Positions 17,349 to 25,965 of a DNA stretch of 64,000 bases are shown in pieces (position 1 is the first letter of the stretch; every line of letters begins with the position of its first letter). Both the position numbers and the translations under genes were made by a program. Under the pieces are notes generated by a model. It saw only the letters and a list, made by a program, of their open reading frames with translations. It was not told the DNA's origin and ran no database searches. Origin of the DNA: Urbifossiella limnaea (GTDB taxonomy: Bacteria; Planctomycetota; Planctomycetia; Gemmatales; Gemmataceae); contig NZ_CP036273.1 in assembly GCF_007747215.1 (NCBI RefSeq), positions 3,518,322 to 3,582,321 of the forward strand, given 5' to 3'.

Positions 17349-18041
17349 ATGCCGGCGACGACGATCAAGCATCCGGGGGCAACCCCCGCGTTCCTGGCGC
17401 GGGTGTACCAGTTCGAGCGCGACCGGCTGACGCGGATCATCCCTGCCGCCGGGAACGGGTACGTCCTCCCGGCCGTCTGGTCGCCCGACCACAGCGTCTG
17501 GCGGAAGCTCCGCTCGGCCGCCGGTGCCCGCGGGCTCGACCCCGCCCGGTACGTCCGGTGGTGTCTGGACGCCCCGCAGGTGGGCTACCCGCCGAAGGTG
17601 CCCGAGCCCAACCGCCTCCTGGAAGCCCGGCGGCTCGACCTCTACGAGGGCACGCTGCCGACGGTCCGGCTGGAGATCGCGGGTCAGTTCAGGCGGGAGA
17701 AGGAGACCGCCCGCCGGAACCTCACCGTCCGCCAGCAGGCGCATGGTCAGAAGCCCGAGTTCGCCCAGATCAACGTCGTCGCCGACGGCGGCCACCTCGA
17801 CCTCAGCCCGCTGTTCTGCTACGTGCTGGCCCGCGACATCGGCACCAACAAGCTGTTGCGCATCGCCCGGCGGCTGGAGGGGGACGCCCTCTTCCAGTTC
17901 GGCCGCGACGCGGAGGAGAACGCGGCCGTGTACGGGGTCGACGGGCACCTGCCCGACGGGTTCACAACGCGGGCCGCCGAGTTCTACGCGAGCCTGATCG
18001 ACGCGTTCGCGGCGCGGCACGACCGGGGGGTGCGGACGTGA
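17349..18041 (+). CDS. Unknown 230-aa protein of the replication-like module
   Basis: 230 aa from ATG 17349 with GAGG eight bases upstream. Soluble, no signal peptide. Features include FLARVYQFERDRLTRIIPA, PARYVRWCLDAPQVGYPPK, a long helix with RREKETARRNLTVRQQ, and LDLSPLFCYVLARDIG. No family is recognised. Its stop overlaps the GTG of the next gene (GTGA), so the two are co-translated. They may act together, perhaps in replication or maintenance of the island. Confidence 0.7.
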   Translation: MPATTIKHPGATPAFLARVYQFERDRLTRIIPAAGNGYVLPAVWSPDHSVWRKLRSAAGARGLDPARYVRWCLDAPQVGYPPKVPEPNRLLEARRLDLYEGTLPTVRLEIAGQFRREKETARRNLTVRQQAHGQKPEFAQINVVADGGHLDLSPLFCYVLARDIGTNKLLRIARRLEGDALFQFGRDAEENAAVYGVDGHLPDGFTTRAAEFYASLIDAFAARHDRGVRT

Positions 18042-18937
18042 TTACTCGGTGCAACAGCCTTCGCCCCGACGGCGACGCCACCCCGGCTCAAGTCCAGTTC
18101 GAGGACAGCCGGGTGGCGATGGTGCTGGAGTCGTTCGGGTTGAGCAACAAGAAGTGGGAACTGCTGGACGCACACGAGCGGGAGTGCAACACCCGAACGC
18201 TGACCTTCGCCGGGTTCCGGCGGCGGTTCTCGACCTTCCCGGTCGTCCTCGACGCCCGGCACGTCGGCCGCCTCAGCGATCGGGTCGAGCTGGCGGATCT
18301 GTTCCGCCGGCCCGACAGGCTTTTCCTGACCGACCTGTACGCGGAGGCGCTGGCCCGGCACGGGGACGAGGCCGGCGGCCGGCCGGTCGGGCTGGTGGTC
18401 CCGTTCGGCGGCTACCGCGGCGGCGTGGTGATCCACAACGGGGCGGTCGACACCGGCGGGGTCCGGTTGCAGTACCCGATCCCGGGGGACGCCCCGCCGC
18501 ACCGTCTGACGGCCGAGCCGTTCCACCAGCTCCTCGCGTACCTCGCCGCCGGCGGGTGGTGCCCGGACGGCCCCGGCGGCGACGACCTCCCGACCGCCCG
18601 GCCCGACCCGGCCGGGGTGACGGCGGTCGTCTCGCCGTGGATGGCCCAGCGGCTCGGCACCGGGCCGGCGTTCGCCCTGTACGTCTGGCTGGCCGGGCTG
18701 ATGGGCTCCGCGTCCGCCCGGCACCGCGACTTCATCCGCCGCGGGAAGAACGGGGTGCGGTACTTGGCGGCGACCCGCGAGGAACTGACCGTGGCGAGCG
18801 GGCTGCCCCCGGACGCCGTCAAGCGCGGGCTTGCCCAGCTCCGGGAGCTGGGGCTGATCCTCACGCGCCGGGGGGACGGGCGGACGTTCGTTGTCCTGGT
18901 TCCGCCCGACGAGGCCGACGGCGAAGGCGGCGGCTGA
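18038..18937 (+). CDS. Unknown 299-aa protein with C-terminal winged helix
   Basis: 299 aa from GTG 18038, coupled to the preceding gene. The C-terminal ~90 residues form a helical and winged-helix-like unit (WMAQRLGTGPAFALYVWLAG, REELTVASGLPPDAVKRGLA, LRELGLILTRRGDGRTFVVL). The N-terminal part is mixed alpha/beta without a known motif. The fold pattern is like replication initiators or transcription regulators. I cannot name the family. Confidence 0.65.
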   Translation: MITRCNSLRPDGDATPAQVQFEDSRVAMVLESFGLSNKKWELLDAHERECNTRTLTFAGFRRRFSTFPVVLDARHVGRLSDRVELADLFRRPDRLFLTDLYAEALARHGDEAGGRPVGLVVPFGGYRGGVVIHNGAVDTGGVRLQYPIPGDAPPHRLTAEPFHQLLAYLAAGGWCPDGPGGDDLPTARPDPAGVTAVVSPWMAQRLGTGPAFALYVWLAGLMGSASARHRDFIRRGKNGVRYLAATREELTVASGLPPDAVKRGLAQLRELGLILTRRGDGRTFVVLVPPDEADGEGGG

Positions 18938-19121
18938 CTGCTCCGAGGGCGTGTTCGGCGCGGCGGACGGGGCCGGCCCCTCGCTCCGGCCCTTGGTCGG
19001 GGTGGGATCGCCACGACGCGAGGGTCAGGGACGCAGGCAAGGTGTACCCGCGGGCCGGCCGCGGGCATAAGACGCCGGGGACGAGCCCGCAGTGGGACTC
19101 GGTGCTTATCCCGGTGGACCC

Positions 19122-19817
19122 GTGCCGACCAACAAGCCCGCGAGCCCGGACCAGGTGGCGACGGCCGTCGCCGCCCTCCGGTCGTTCTGGGAGACCGGGC
19201 GGGCGAGCTGGGGCCGGGTCGGAGCGACGGATGACGAGGCCCCGGCGGTTACGAAGAAACGGGCCGCACGAAGGCGGAAGCAAGTCGGCTACGTCCACGG
19301 GAACAAGACCGAGCTGCTCAAGCGGGCGGCGGCCGACGAGGGGATGAACCACGACACCCTGGCCAAGGCGTGGAAGGCGTCGCGGCTCTACACCAGTGAG
19401 CAGGTCGAGGAGCTGTGCGGGCTGGTCGAGCGGCACGCGGCGCGGTTCGGCCCGACCCACCTGACCCGGGTGATGGCGGTCGCCGACGCGAAGAAGCGGG
19501 ACGCCCTGACCCGGAAGGCGGTCCGCGGGCGGTGGGGGGTGACCCGGCTGGAGCGGGCGGTCCAGGCGGTCAACGGCCGGCGGGAGCACGTGGGCAACCG
19601 GCCGCAGATCCCGGACGCCCGGCCCGAGCTGCTGCACGCGCTCATCGCCCTGTGCGAGAAGTGGCGGCGGTTCGGCGCCGCGGCCGGGGCGAAGCTGTCG
19701 GACGAGTTGAAGGTCGTGGTCGGGCGGGCGGCGAAGGCCGTCGAGCGGGTCCAGGCGGTCGCCGCTGCCGAACTCGCACCCGCCGGCCCGACTGGCCCGG
19801 CGACAACCAGGACGTGA
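19122..19817 (+). CDS. Unknown basic helical protein, DUF1016-N-like middle region
   Basis: 231 aa from GTG 19122; GTG 19092 is possible and would add ten residues. The protein is Arg/Lys-rich and helical. The stretch YTSEQVEELCGLVERHAARFG...LTRVMAVADAKKRDALTRKAVRGRWGVTRLERAV is laid out like the DUF1016 N-terminal domain, here without the nuclease part. It could act as a DNA-binding or toxin-regulating protein. Function is not established. The gene converges with the minus-strand pair at 19845-20706. Confidence 0.6.
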   Translation: MPTNKPASPDQVATAVAALRSFWETGRASWGRVGATDDEAPAVTKKRAARRRKQVGYVHGNKTELLKRAAADEGMNHDTLAKAWKASRLYTSEQVEELCGLVERHAARFGPTHLTRVMAVADAKKRDALTRKAVRGRWGVTRLERAVQAVNGRREHVGNRPQIPDARPELLHALIALCEKWRRFGAAAGAKLSDELKVVVGRAAKAVERVQAVAAAELAPAGPTGPATTRT

Positions 19818-19844
19818 CGCACGTCGCTCCGGGGCTGGTAGGGT

Positions 19845-20402
19845 CTACGCAGCGGCCCCGCTCGGCTCGAACAGCTTGAGTTTCCCCCTCGGGGTCATCC
19901 CCCGGGACTTCTTCCCCGCGAGCAGCTGCCACGCCTTCACCGCCGCGACCAGCCGCTTCTGGGCGGCCGTTAGCAGCCGCTCCCGGGCCTCCCGCACCCC
20001 CGGGTGGTCGGCCGTCTGGGCGGCGACCCGGGTGGCCCGGTCGTGGCTGAGCCGGGCGACCACCACGGCCGACGCCAGCACCCGGTCCAGGGCCGACGGG
20101 GCGTCGCCCAGCAGCTCGGCCTTCATCGCCGCCGCCTCGTCCCGGGCCGCCCGCTCGGCCACGGGGTCGCCGAACCCGACCGCCGCCACCCACGCGGCCT
20201 CGGCCTTGGCCGCCAGGTCGTCCAGCGCCCGCACCTCGGGCCTCAGCGCCGGGAACTTCTCCAGCCAGCGGGCGATGCTGTCGACCGCCTCGGGGTGCCC
20301 GTGGCTCGCGTGGATGGTCAGGAGCTTGATCATCTCCCGGGCGTGGTGCGGGCAGGTGGCGATCGACCACTTACGCGTTCCGCCCTTCGGCTTCCTTGCC
20401 AC
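19845..20402 (-). CDS. Unknown helical protein, partner of the GW-type gene
   Basis: 185 aa, almost entirely alpha-helical and Ala-rich. It has a possible zinc or DNA contact near the N-terminus (WSIATCPHHAREMIKLL) and a basic C-terminus (GKKSRGMTPRGKLKLFEP). It overlaps the upstream gene at 20371-20706 by 32 bp, so the two are co-translated. No domain is recognised. Pairs of this kind recur on planctomycete mobile DNA, which is the only functional hint. Confidence 0.65.
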   Translation of the reverse strand: MARKPKGGTRKWSIATCPHHAREMIKLLTIHASHGHPEAVDSIARWLEKFPALRPEVRALDDLAAKAEAAWVAAVGFGDPVAERAARDEAAAMKAELLGDAPSALDRVLASAVVVARLSHDRATRVAAQTADHPGVREARERLLTAAQKRLVAAVKAWQLLAGKKSRGMTPRGKLKLFEPSGAAA

Positions 20403-20706
20403 GTCGCTTCCTCCATTCCCCGCGGCGGCGTTCGTGCCCGGTCAGCACCAGCCAGGCCGCGGACAGTGCCTCGGCCGCCGCGGTCAGCTCGGCGGCCAGG
20501 CGGTCGGCCTCGGCCGTGGCCGCCCGCTCCTCCCGGATGACCTTCCACGCCGCCTGTCGGGCCTGCCGCCGCTGCTCGACCACGGCGGCGGCGAGGTGGC
20601 CGGCCGTCCGGCGGCCGAAGTACAGCTTCCTGACCCCCGCCGGGGTGCGGACGCTCAGGTAGAAGTACCCGGTCCCCGAGCCCCGCTTCTTGCGGTCCCA
20701 GCCCAC
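20371..20706 (-). CDS. Small GW-type protein common on Gemmataceae mobile DNA
   Basis: 111 aa from the GTG at 20706, chosen because relatives begin M-G-W (here VGWDRKKRGSGTGYFYLSVR). A short beta-rich head with KLYFGRRTAGHLAA is followed by a long helix (QRRQARQAAWKVIREERAA...) and a basic tail (ERRRGEWRKRRGKEAEG). The head resembles families that begin GWERGxYYxRSR, which I know from Gemmata-type genomes. Function unknown. It is the first gene of a two-gene unit with 19845-20402. Confidence 0.65.
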   Translation of the reverse strand: MGWDRKKRGSGTGYFYLSVRTPAGVRKLYFGRRTAGHLAAAVVEQRRQARQAAWKVIREERAATAEADRLAAELTAAAEALSAAWLVLTGHERRRGEWRKRRGKEAEGRNA

Positions 20707-20883
20707 GGCGTCCCCCCGGGTTGCACTACAGTAACGCAACCCCCGCATTATCCGCGATGACCGCGGTGGTGGGCCAGAGCAACGGGCCGGTGAGGGCGCG
20801 GAAGACCGGCTTCGCCTCGGGCATCATGCCCGGCCGGCGGGGTGTGTCGTGCCCGCCAGGTCATCGTCCCGAGCGAGGCCGCC

Positions 20884-21280
20884 GTGCCCACCGTCCGAGT
20901 CGCTGTGGTCCAGGCCGGGTCGGTCCTGTTCGACACCGCCCGCACGCTGGAGAAGCTCGCCGCCCTCACCGCCGACGCGGCCGGCCGTGGGGCGCGGCTG
21001 GTGGTGTTCCCGGAGGCGTTCGTCGGCGGCTACCCGAAGGGGCTCGGGTTCGGCGCCCGGATAGGCTCCCGCTCGCCCGAGGGCCGCGAGGAGTTCCGCC
21101 GGTAATTCGACGCCGCGGTCGAGGTGCCCGGCCCGGCCACCGCCGCCATCGGGGCGGTCGCCCGGGAGCTCGGCGTCCACCTGGTCGTCGGGGCGGTCGA
21201 GCGGGCCGGCACGACGCTCTACTGCACCGCCCTGTTCTTCGGCCCGGACGGGTCGCCGCTGATGGACCTGACGAGCGGGC
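20884..21280 (+). pseudogene. Nitrilase/carbon-nitrogen hydrolase fragment with internal stop
   Basis: From GTG 20884 the frame reads like a nitrilase N-terminus: RVAVVQAGSVLFDTARTLEK, then RGARLVVFPEAFVGGYPKG with the catalytic Glu in PEAF. A TAA at 21103 (codon 74, where relatives have Tyr) breaks it. The same frame continues with FDAAVEVPGPATAAIGAVA...ERAGTTLYCTALFFGPDG. It then leaves the family near 21280, before the catalytic Lys and Cys. It is thus both stopped and 3'-truncated, and is not functional. Confidence 0.85.
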
Positions 21281-21469
21281 GTCCCACCTACGCCGGCGCG
21301 TGCTCCAGGGGTTCCGTCCCGGCGAGACCGGCCCCGCCGCCGGCCGGGCCACTGGCGCAAGTCGTTTGCCGGTCCGTCGCTACTCCTTGGCGGCTCGGCC
21401 GACGCGCTTGACGGCAGGTTTCCCTCTCCCTATCTCGTTCCGTTTCCTGTCCAGCGGAGGTGGGCGGCG

Positions 21470-21709
21470 ATGACGTTTGCGGAGACGGTTGCGGAGTTGT
21501 GGGCCAAGCACCCGAAGGCGGATCTGAGCCCGTCGGTGAAGCGCGGCACGGCCTTCACACGGGCCGCACGGATCGACTTCAAGCCGGACAAGGGCGGGGT
21601 GCACTCCGGGAAGGACGCGGACGGGACCGAGGTGCTGGTGTACTTCAACGACACCGCGAACGTGATCAGCTGCACCGAGATCGAGTCCGACCTCGGCCCC
21701 GGCGAGTAG
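21470..21709 (+). CDS. Small 79-aa protein of unknown function
   Basis: 79 aa from ATG 21470 with GCGGAGG upstream at good spacing. Soluble, mixed charge (MTFAETVAELWAKHPKADL, AARIDFKPDKGGVHS, VLVYFNDTANVISCTEIESD). No family is recognised. The clean ribosome site and codon use like the neighbours support expression. Confidence 0.6.
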   Translation: MTFAETVAELWAKHPKADLSPSVKRGTAFTRAARIDFKPDKGGVHSGKDADGTEVLVYFNDTANVISCTEIESDLGPGE

Positions 21710-21850
21710 TTCCCGCGGTTCGCTCACGCCATCGCCGCCCGGTCGGAGGAGACCCTCCGCCGACCGGCAGCGGTCGCTAACAGGCGAGTCACCCGTCTGG
21801 CGGGAGGCGCGGGTTGCTAGTATCCGCCCGGACCCCGCCCCGAGGCCGCC

Positions 21851-22012
21851 ATGTTCCGCTACCCGCTCGAAACAATCGTCCTGGTCTTCGTCCTCTTCTG
21901 GATTCTCGGGGCGTTTATCGTCCCGTTCGGCGGCCCCTTCATCCACCTCATCCTCCTCCTCGTCCTGGTGGTGATCGTGCTCCGCGTGCTCGGTGGCCGC
22001 CGGCGAGGCTGA
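21851..22012 (+). CDS. Small two-helix membrane protein, lmo0937-like
   Basis: 53 aa from ATG 21851. Two hydrophobic helices (ETIVLVFVLFWILGAFIVP and IHLILLLVLVVIVLRVLGG) are joined by FGGPF and end in GGRRRG. This is the layout of the lmo0937 family of small membrane proteins, whose role is unknown. The preceding ribosome site is weak, so expression is uncertain. Confidence 0.6.
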   Translation: MFRYPLETIVLVFVLFWILGAFIVPFGGPFIHLILLLVLVVIVLRVLGGRRRG

Positions 22013-22076
22013 CCCGGTCGCCCGCCTTGACGATACCCCTCACGACTACCGACATGACGGTCCCGGAGTCCGCTGC

Positions 22077-22274
22077 ATGACGCCGTTCGTTCGTCCCGAC
22101 CGCTGCTGCCCGAAGTGCCAGCACAAGGGCTATCTGTTCCGGGCCAGACGGACGGTCGAGGCTGTGGACGGCAAGTTCGTCGAGACCAAGTACCGGTGCC
22201 GGGGGTGCCCGCATCAGTGGTGGGAGCGGGTTCCGGCACCGTCCGAGCAGAAGCCGACGGACGAGGCGGCGTGA
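22077..22274 (+). CDS. Small zinc-ribbon protein
   Basis: 65 aa from ATG 22077. Two Cys pairs (CCPKCQHKG and CRGCPHQWW, about 30 residues apart) flank a basic middle (LFRARRTVEAVDGKF), a rubredoxin-like zinc ribbon. Probably cytoplasmic and nucleic-acid or protein binding. Function is not known. Confidence 0.6.
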   Translation: MTPFVRPDRCCPKCQHKGYLFRARRTVEAVDGKFVETKYRCRGCPHQWWERVPAPSEQKPTDEAA

Positions 22275-22476
22275 CATCGGGGTCATCGACCACTCCGGGA
22301 AGGCGACGACCTGCCACTACGGGGCGGTGGCCGCGAAGGAGCCGCGGGATGCCGAGGTCGAGGACGCCTGTCGCCTACTCGGCCGGCGGTTCGCCGAGTG
22401 GGTGGAGGTGGTGGCCGACGGGCGGAAGGACCAGCACCCGCTGAACAAGCCCGAGTCGCGGACGCTGCCGGGGTGA
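22273..22476 (+). pseudogene. C-terminal fragment, probably of a flavodoxin-like oxidoreductase
   Basis: The frame has no proper start and reads DIGVIDHSGKATTCHYGAVA, KEPRDAEVEDACRLLGRRFA, EWVEVVADGRKDQHPLN to a TGA at 22474. The ending resembles the tail of NADPH-dependent flavin oxidoreductases. The 5' part is missing upstream, where another gene lies. Assignment is tentative. Confidence 0.35.
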
Positions 22477-22503
22477 CGGCCGGCGGGGTGTGGAGGACCG
22501 ACC

Positions 22504-23046
22504 ATGCGTGCGGCGACTGCGAGCTTACTTCTCACGCTGTATGTGGCGTCGCACGCGCGCGGCATACCACCTGCCGCGTCCGACGACCCACCTGCCCGGT
22601 TCACCGTCACCACCCGGAAGGCGGACGACACGGTGGCGGTCGGCGGCGACCGGGAGCGCACCACGCTCGACGTAAAGAGCCCGTCGGGGATCAGCCGGGC
22701 GGTGGTCGAGCGGACGGGCGACGCCTGGCCGAAGGCCGTCGTCGTGCGGCTACACCTGAAGGGGCTGGAGAACCTGAAGGTGTCGGCCGGGGCGGTCGCG
22801 GTCGGGGCCGCCGCGGGGGTCCGGGACGGCAAGGTCGAGGCCCGGCAGTGGGTGCCGGACAAGGACGAGACGCCGCTCGCCCCGGCCGACCCCCGCCGGC
22901 TGGCGATCCGGGTGCTCGGCAAGGACGGGAAGACGGCCGCCGGCGTCCCGCTCGACGGCGGGCAGTTCGAGGTCACGCTCCCGGCCGCGTTCCTCCGCGA
23001 CAACCCGAAGTCGTTGTTGATCGAGTGGATCGACTTCTACCGCTGA
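22504..23046 (+). CDS. Secreted protein of planctomycete type
   Basis: 180 aa with a signal peptide (residues 1-19, LLLTLYVASHARG). The mature part is beta-rich: FTVTTRKADDTVAVGG, SPSGISRAVVERTGDAWPKA, VVRLHLKGLENLKVSAG, and the tail LPAAFLRDNPKSLLIEWIDFYR. I know this as a recurrent planctomycete secreted protein with no assigned role. It ends 17 bp before the decayed aquaporin end. Confidence 0.75.
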   Translation: MRAATASLLLTLYVASHARGIPPAASDDPPARFTVTTRKADDTVAVGGDRERTTLDVKSPSGISRAVVERTGDAWPKAVVVRLHLKGLENLKVSAGAVAVGAAAGVRDGKVEARQWVPDKDETPLAPADPRRLAIRVLGKDGKTAAGVPLDGGQFEVTLPAAFLRDNPKSLLIEWIDFYR

Positions 23047-23062
23047 CCCTGGTCGAGTCGTG

Positions 23063-23185
23063 GGCGATCCCCGGGTGGACGACGGACCCGGTCAGGGCAT
23101 CGGTGACGATCGCCCCGGTCCCGGCGAACACCAGCACGACGGTGCCGATCGACTCGGCGGCGAGGCGGCGACGGAGGGCGATCAT
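23063..23185 (-). pseudogene. Aquaporin (MIP family), N-terminal fragment
   Basis: The first ~41 codons read like the first membrane helix of an aquaglyceroporin (LRRRLAAESIGTVVLVFAG, then TGAIVTDALTGS). The frame then leaves the family at VVHPGIA and runs into a sequence belonging to the neighbour. The five remaining helices and both NPA loops are missing. Aquaglyceroporins occur in some arsenic operons, where they pass arsenite. Here it is the last, severed gene of the ars operon. Confidence 0.7.
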
Positions 23186-23191
23186 CGGGTG

Positions 23192-24166
23192 TTACGGCTG
23201 CCGCGGTGAGTGCGGAACGTCTCGGGTCGCGTCGGCGGGCGACACGACGGTCCGCGGTGCCAGACGGCACACCGCTTCGGGATCGCCCAGTTCGATCTGG
23301 ACAGTCGCGTGAGCGATCCCGAAACGGTGCGCGAGTTCCCCGGCGAGTCGGTCGAGGAACGCGTCGCCGGGGTGACCCCGCGGGGTGACCAGGTGTACGG
23401 TTAACGCGACCTCGGTGGTGCTCATGCCCCAGACGTGGAGGTCGTGGACGTCACGCACCTCGGGGAGGCCGCGGAGGAAGGCCGACACTTCGCCCGGGGC
23501 GATGCCGGCCGGGACGGCGTGCAGCGACAGCAACACCGACTCTTTGAGCAGGCCCCAGGTGCCGGCAAGGATCACCAGGCCGATGACCAGCCCGATCGCC
23601 GGGTCGAGCCACGCCCACCCGGTCCACCACATGCCGACCCCGGCCAGCACCACGCCGACCGAGACCCCGGCGTCCGCGACCATGTGCAGGTACGCACCCC
23701 GCACGTTCAGGTCGGCCTGCCGACCCCTCATCAGCATCAGGGCCGTCGCCCCGTTGATCAGCACGCCCGCCGCCGCGACGCCGATCATGGTCGGCCCGCC
23801 GACCGCGACCGGCTCGCCGAGCCGGCAGACCGCCTCCCACACGATGCCGCCCACGGCGACGAGCAGCAGCATGGCGTTGCCGAGGGCGGCGAGGATTGTC
23901 GAGCCCCGCAGCCCGTAGGTGAGCCGCTCCGACGGCCTGCGCCTCGCCAGCACGAGAGCGACCCAGGACAGCACCAGCCCGATCACGTCGCCGAAGTTGT
24001 GCCCGGCGTCGGCCAGCAGGGCCAGCGAGTTGGCGTACAGCCCGGCCGCGACCTCGACCGCCACGAACCCGAGGTTGAGGGCGACGGCGACGAGGAACAC
24101 CCGGCCCGTCGCGTCCGCGGCGGGGTGGCCGTGCGCTCGACCGTGGTCGTGTGGGGGTGCGTTCAT
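23192..24166 (-). CDS. Cation diffusion facilitator (CDF) transporter
   Basis: 324 aa from ATG 24166. A His-rich N-terminus (PPHDHGRAHGHP) precedes six membrane helices. The CDF metal site is present in helix II (LLADAGHNFGDV, the HxxxD form) and helix V (AYLHMVADAGVSVGV). The C-terminal metal-binding domain includes DVHDLHVWGMST. It exports a divalent metal such as Zn, Co or Cd in exchange for protons. The start overlaps the arsA stop (ATGA), so it is part of the ars operon. That pairing is unusual, because ArsA normally works with ArsB or Acr3. Confidence 0.92.
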   Translation of the reverse strand: MNAPPHDHGRAHGHPAADATGRVFLVAVALNLGFVAVEVAAGLYANSLALLADAGHNFGDVIGLVLSWVALVLARRRPSERLTYGLRGSTILAALGNAMLLLVAVGGIVWEAVCRLGEPVAVGGPTMIGVAAAGVLINGATALMLMRGRQADLNVRGAYLHMVADAGVSVGVVLAGVGMWWTGWAWLDPAIGLVIGLVILAGTWGLLKESVLLSLHAVPAGIAPGEVSAFLRGLPEVRDVHDLHVWGMSTTEVALTVHLVTPRGHPGDAFLDRLAGELAHRFGIAHATVQIELGDPEAVCRLAPRTVVSPADATRDVPHSPRQP

Positions 24167-25935
24167 TCCGGGACGAGTTCCTCCGCCGCGGCCGGGGCCG
24201 TCAGGGCCAGCAGCGGTCCCCGCCCGACGGGCGGCTCGACCTGCCACGGGATCAACGCGGCCCGGCGGGTGTGTTCGGTGACGACCTCCCGCACGTACCG
24301 GGCCTCGTGCGCCCGCCGCGACACCAGCACCGGGTCGGTCACCGCGAGCGGCGTCAGGCACTGGTTGACGACCCACGCGAACGGGGCGATGCCGGCCCGC
24401 TTCAGGTCGGCCTGGAGCTTCGCCGCCTCGTGGACCGGGGTGGCTTCGGGCAGGGTGACGATCAGCACCCGCGTGAAGTCCGGGTCGCGGAGCCGGGGGA
24501 GCAGGTGCTCGACGGCCTCGGGCATCCCGCTCGCCTGCCGGGTCACCTCGCGGTGGTACGCCAGGGCCGAGTCGAGCAGCAGGATCGTGTGGCCGGTCGG
24601 GGCCGTGTCGAGGACCACGAAGCCGCCCGCGCCCCCGGCCACCGCTGCCGCGAACGCCCGGAACACCGCGATCTCCTCGGTGCACGGGGACCGCAGGTCT
24701 TCCTCCAGCATGGCCCGGCCCTTCGCGTCCAGATCCTTGCCCGCGGTGGCCATGCCCTCGGCCGCGTACGCCGCCGTCTCGGCCCGCGGGTCGATCCGCG
24801 ACACGGTCAGGTTCGGCACCTCGCCGTTCAGGGCCGCGGCCACGTGGGCGGCCGGGTCGGTCGTGCTCAGCCGTACCGGGAGCCCGCGGTCGGCCAAGGC
24901 GACGGCCACCGCCGCGGCGACCGTCGTCTTCCCGACGCCGCCCTTGCCCATCGTCATGATGACGCCGTGCCCGTGGCGGGCCAGGTCGTCGATCAAAGAC
25001 CCCAGCGGCGGCACGTCCGAGGCCGGCGTCGCGGGGGCGGTGGCGGGCCGCGGCGAAGTTGAACCCATTGCCCGCACGGCGTCGATCCCGACCAGCCCGT
25101 TCGGGGCGAGCGGGATCACCGTCCGCGGCAGGTGCGTCAGGCCCGTCGGCATGCGCGACACGGCCTCCTCCGCACGCCGCTCCATCGCCCGTGCGACGGG
25201 GTCGGCCGTCTCGACCGCCCGGAACACGCCGTTGACGACGAGGTGCTGGTTGCGGACGCCAAGGGCCGCCAGTTCGCCCGCGGTCCGCTCTGCTTCCCGC
25301 AACGCCGCCACATCCGGGCGCGCGACGAGGACGAGGGTGGTCGCCGCCGGATCGCCGAGGGCCTTGACTGTATCGGCGTAGAGCTTCTGCTGGGCCTGGA
25401 GCCCCGCGAGCGGCCCCAGGCACGAGGTTCCGGTCGTGTTGGCCGACAGGAAGCCGTCCCACGCGGACGGGAGCGACAGCAGCCGCAGCGTGTGGCCGGT
25501 CGGGGCCGTGTCGAACAGGACGTGGTCGAAGTCGCCGGTTGTGGCGGTGCCGCCGAGGAGCCGGGCGAACTCGTCGAACGCGGCGATCTCCAGCGTGCAG
25601 GAGCCGGAGAATTGCTCCTCCATGCTCGCCACCGCGGCATCGGGGAGCACCCCGCGGTACGGGGCCACCATGGCCTCCCGGTAGGCCTTCGCGGACGCCT
25701 CCGGGTCGATGTTCATCGCCTTCAGGTTGGAGACGCCCGGCACGGCGGTCGGCGTGTTGCCGAGTCGCACGCCGAGCACCTCGTCGAGGTTCGACGCCGG
25801 GTCGGTGCTGATGAGCAGCACCCGCTTCCCGGCGTCGGCCAGTTTCACCGCCGCGGCGCACGCGACGGAGGTCTTCCCGACCCCGCCCTTGCCGGTGAAG
25901 AACAGGACGCGGGTCGGGGGCTTCAGGAACTCCAT
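24163..25935 (-). CDS. arsA: Arsenite-stimulated ATPase ArsA
   Basis: 590 aa with two fused nucleotide-binding halves. P-loops GKGGVGKT are at residues 15-22 and 330-337; the DTAPTGHT signature is at 142-149 and again in the second half. Metal-site cysteines are present at C113, C172 and C418, matching the classical C113/C172/C422. ArsA powers arsenite efflux through ArsB, receiving metal from ArsD, which lies just upstream. No arsB or acr3 is in the window. Length and motifs are complete, so it should be active. Confidence 0.96.
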   Translation of the reverse strand: MEFLKPPTRVLFFTGKGGVGKTSVACAAAVKLADAGKRVLLISTDPASNLDEVLGVRLGNTPTAVPGVSNLKAMNIDPEASAKAYREAMVAPYRGVLPDAAVASMEEQFSGSCTLEIAAFDEFARLLGGTATTGDFDHVLFDTAPTGHTLRLLSLPSAWDGFLSANTTGTSCLGPLAGLQAQQKLYADTVKALGDPAATTLVLVARPDVAALREAERTAGELAALGVRNQHLVVNGVFRAVETADPVARAMERRAEEAVSRMPTGLTHLPRTVIPLAPNGLVGIDAVRAMGSTSPRPATAPATPASDVPPLGSLIDDLARHGHGVIMTMGKGGVGKTTVAAAVAVALADRGLPVRLSTTDPAAHVAAALNGEVPNLTVSRIDPRAETAAYAAEGMATAGKDLDAKGRAMLEEDLRSPCTEEIAVFRAFAAAVAGGAGGFVVLDTAPTGHTILLLDSALAYHREVTRQASGMPEAVEHLLPRLRDPDFTRVLIVTLPEATPVHEAAKLQADLKRAGIAPFAWVVNQCLTPLAVTDPVLVSRRAHEARYVREVVTEHTRRAALIPWQVEPPVGRGPLLALTAPAAAEELVPE

Positions 25936-25965
25936 GTCGCTACCTTCGGGTGCGGGTGGGTCGGG

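Noticed and set aside
21103-21105. In-frame TAA in the nitrilase frame as recoding
   Set aside because: TAA is not known to be recoded this way in bacteria, and the gene also lacks its 3' half.
24166-25861. Long upstream extension of the CDF transporter frame through arsA
   Set aside because: That extension is an out-of-frame shadow of arsA; the coupled ATG at 24166 starts the transporter.
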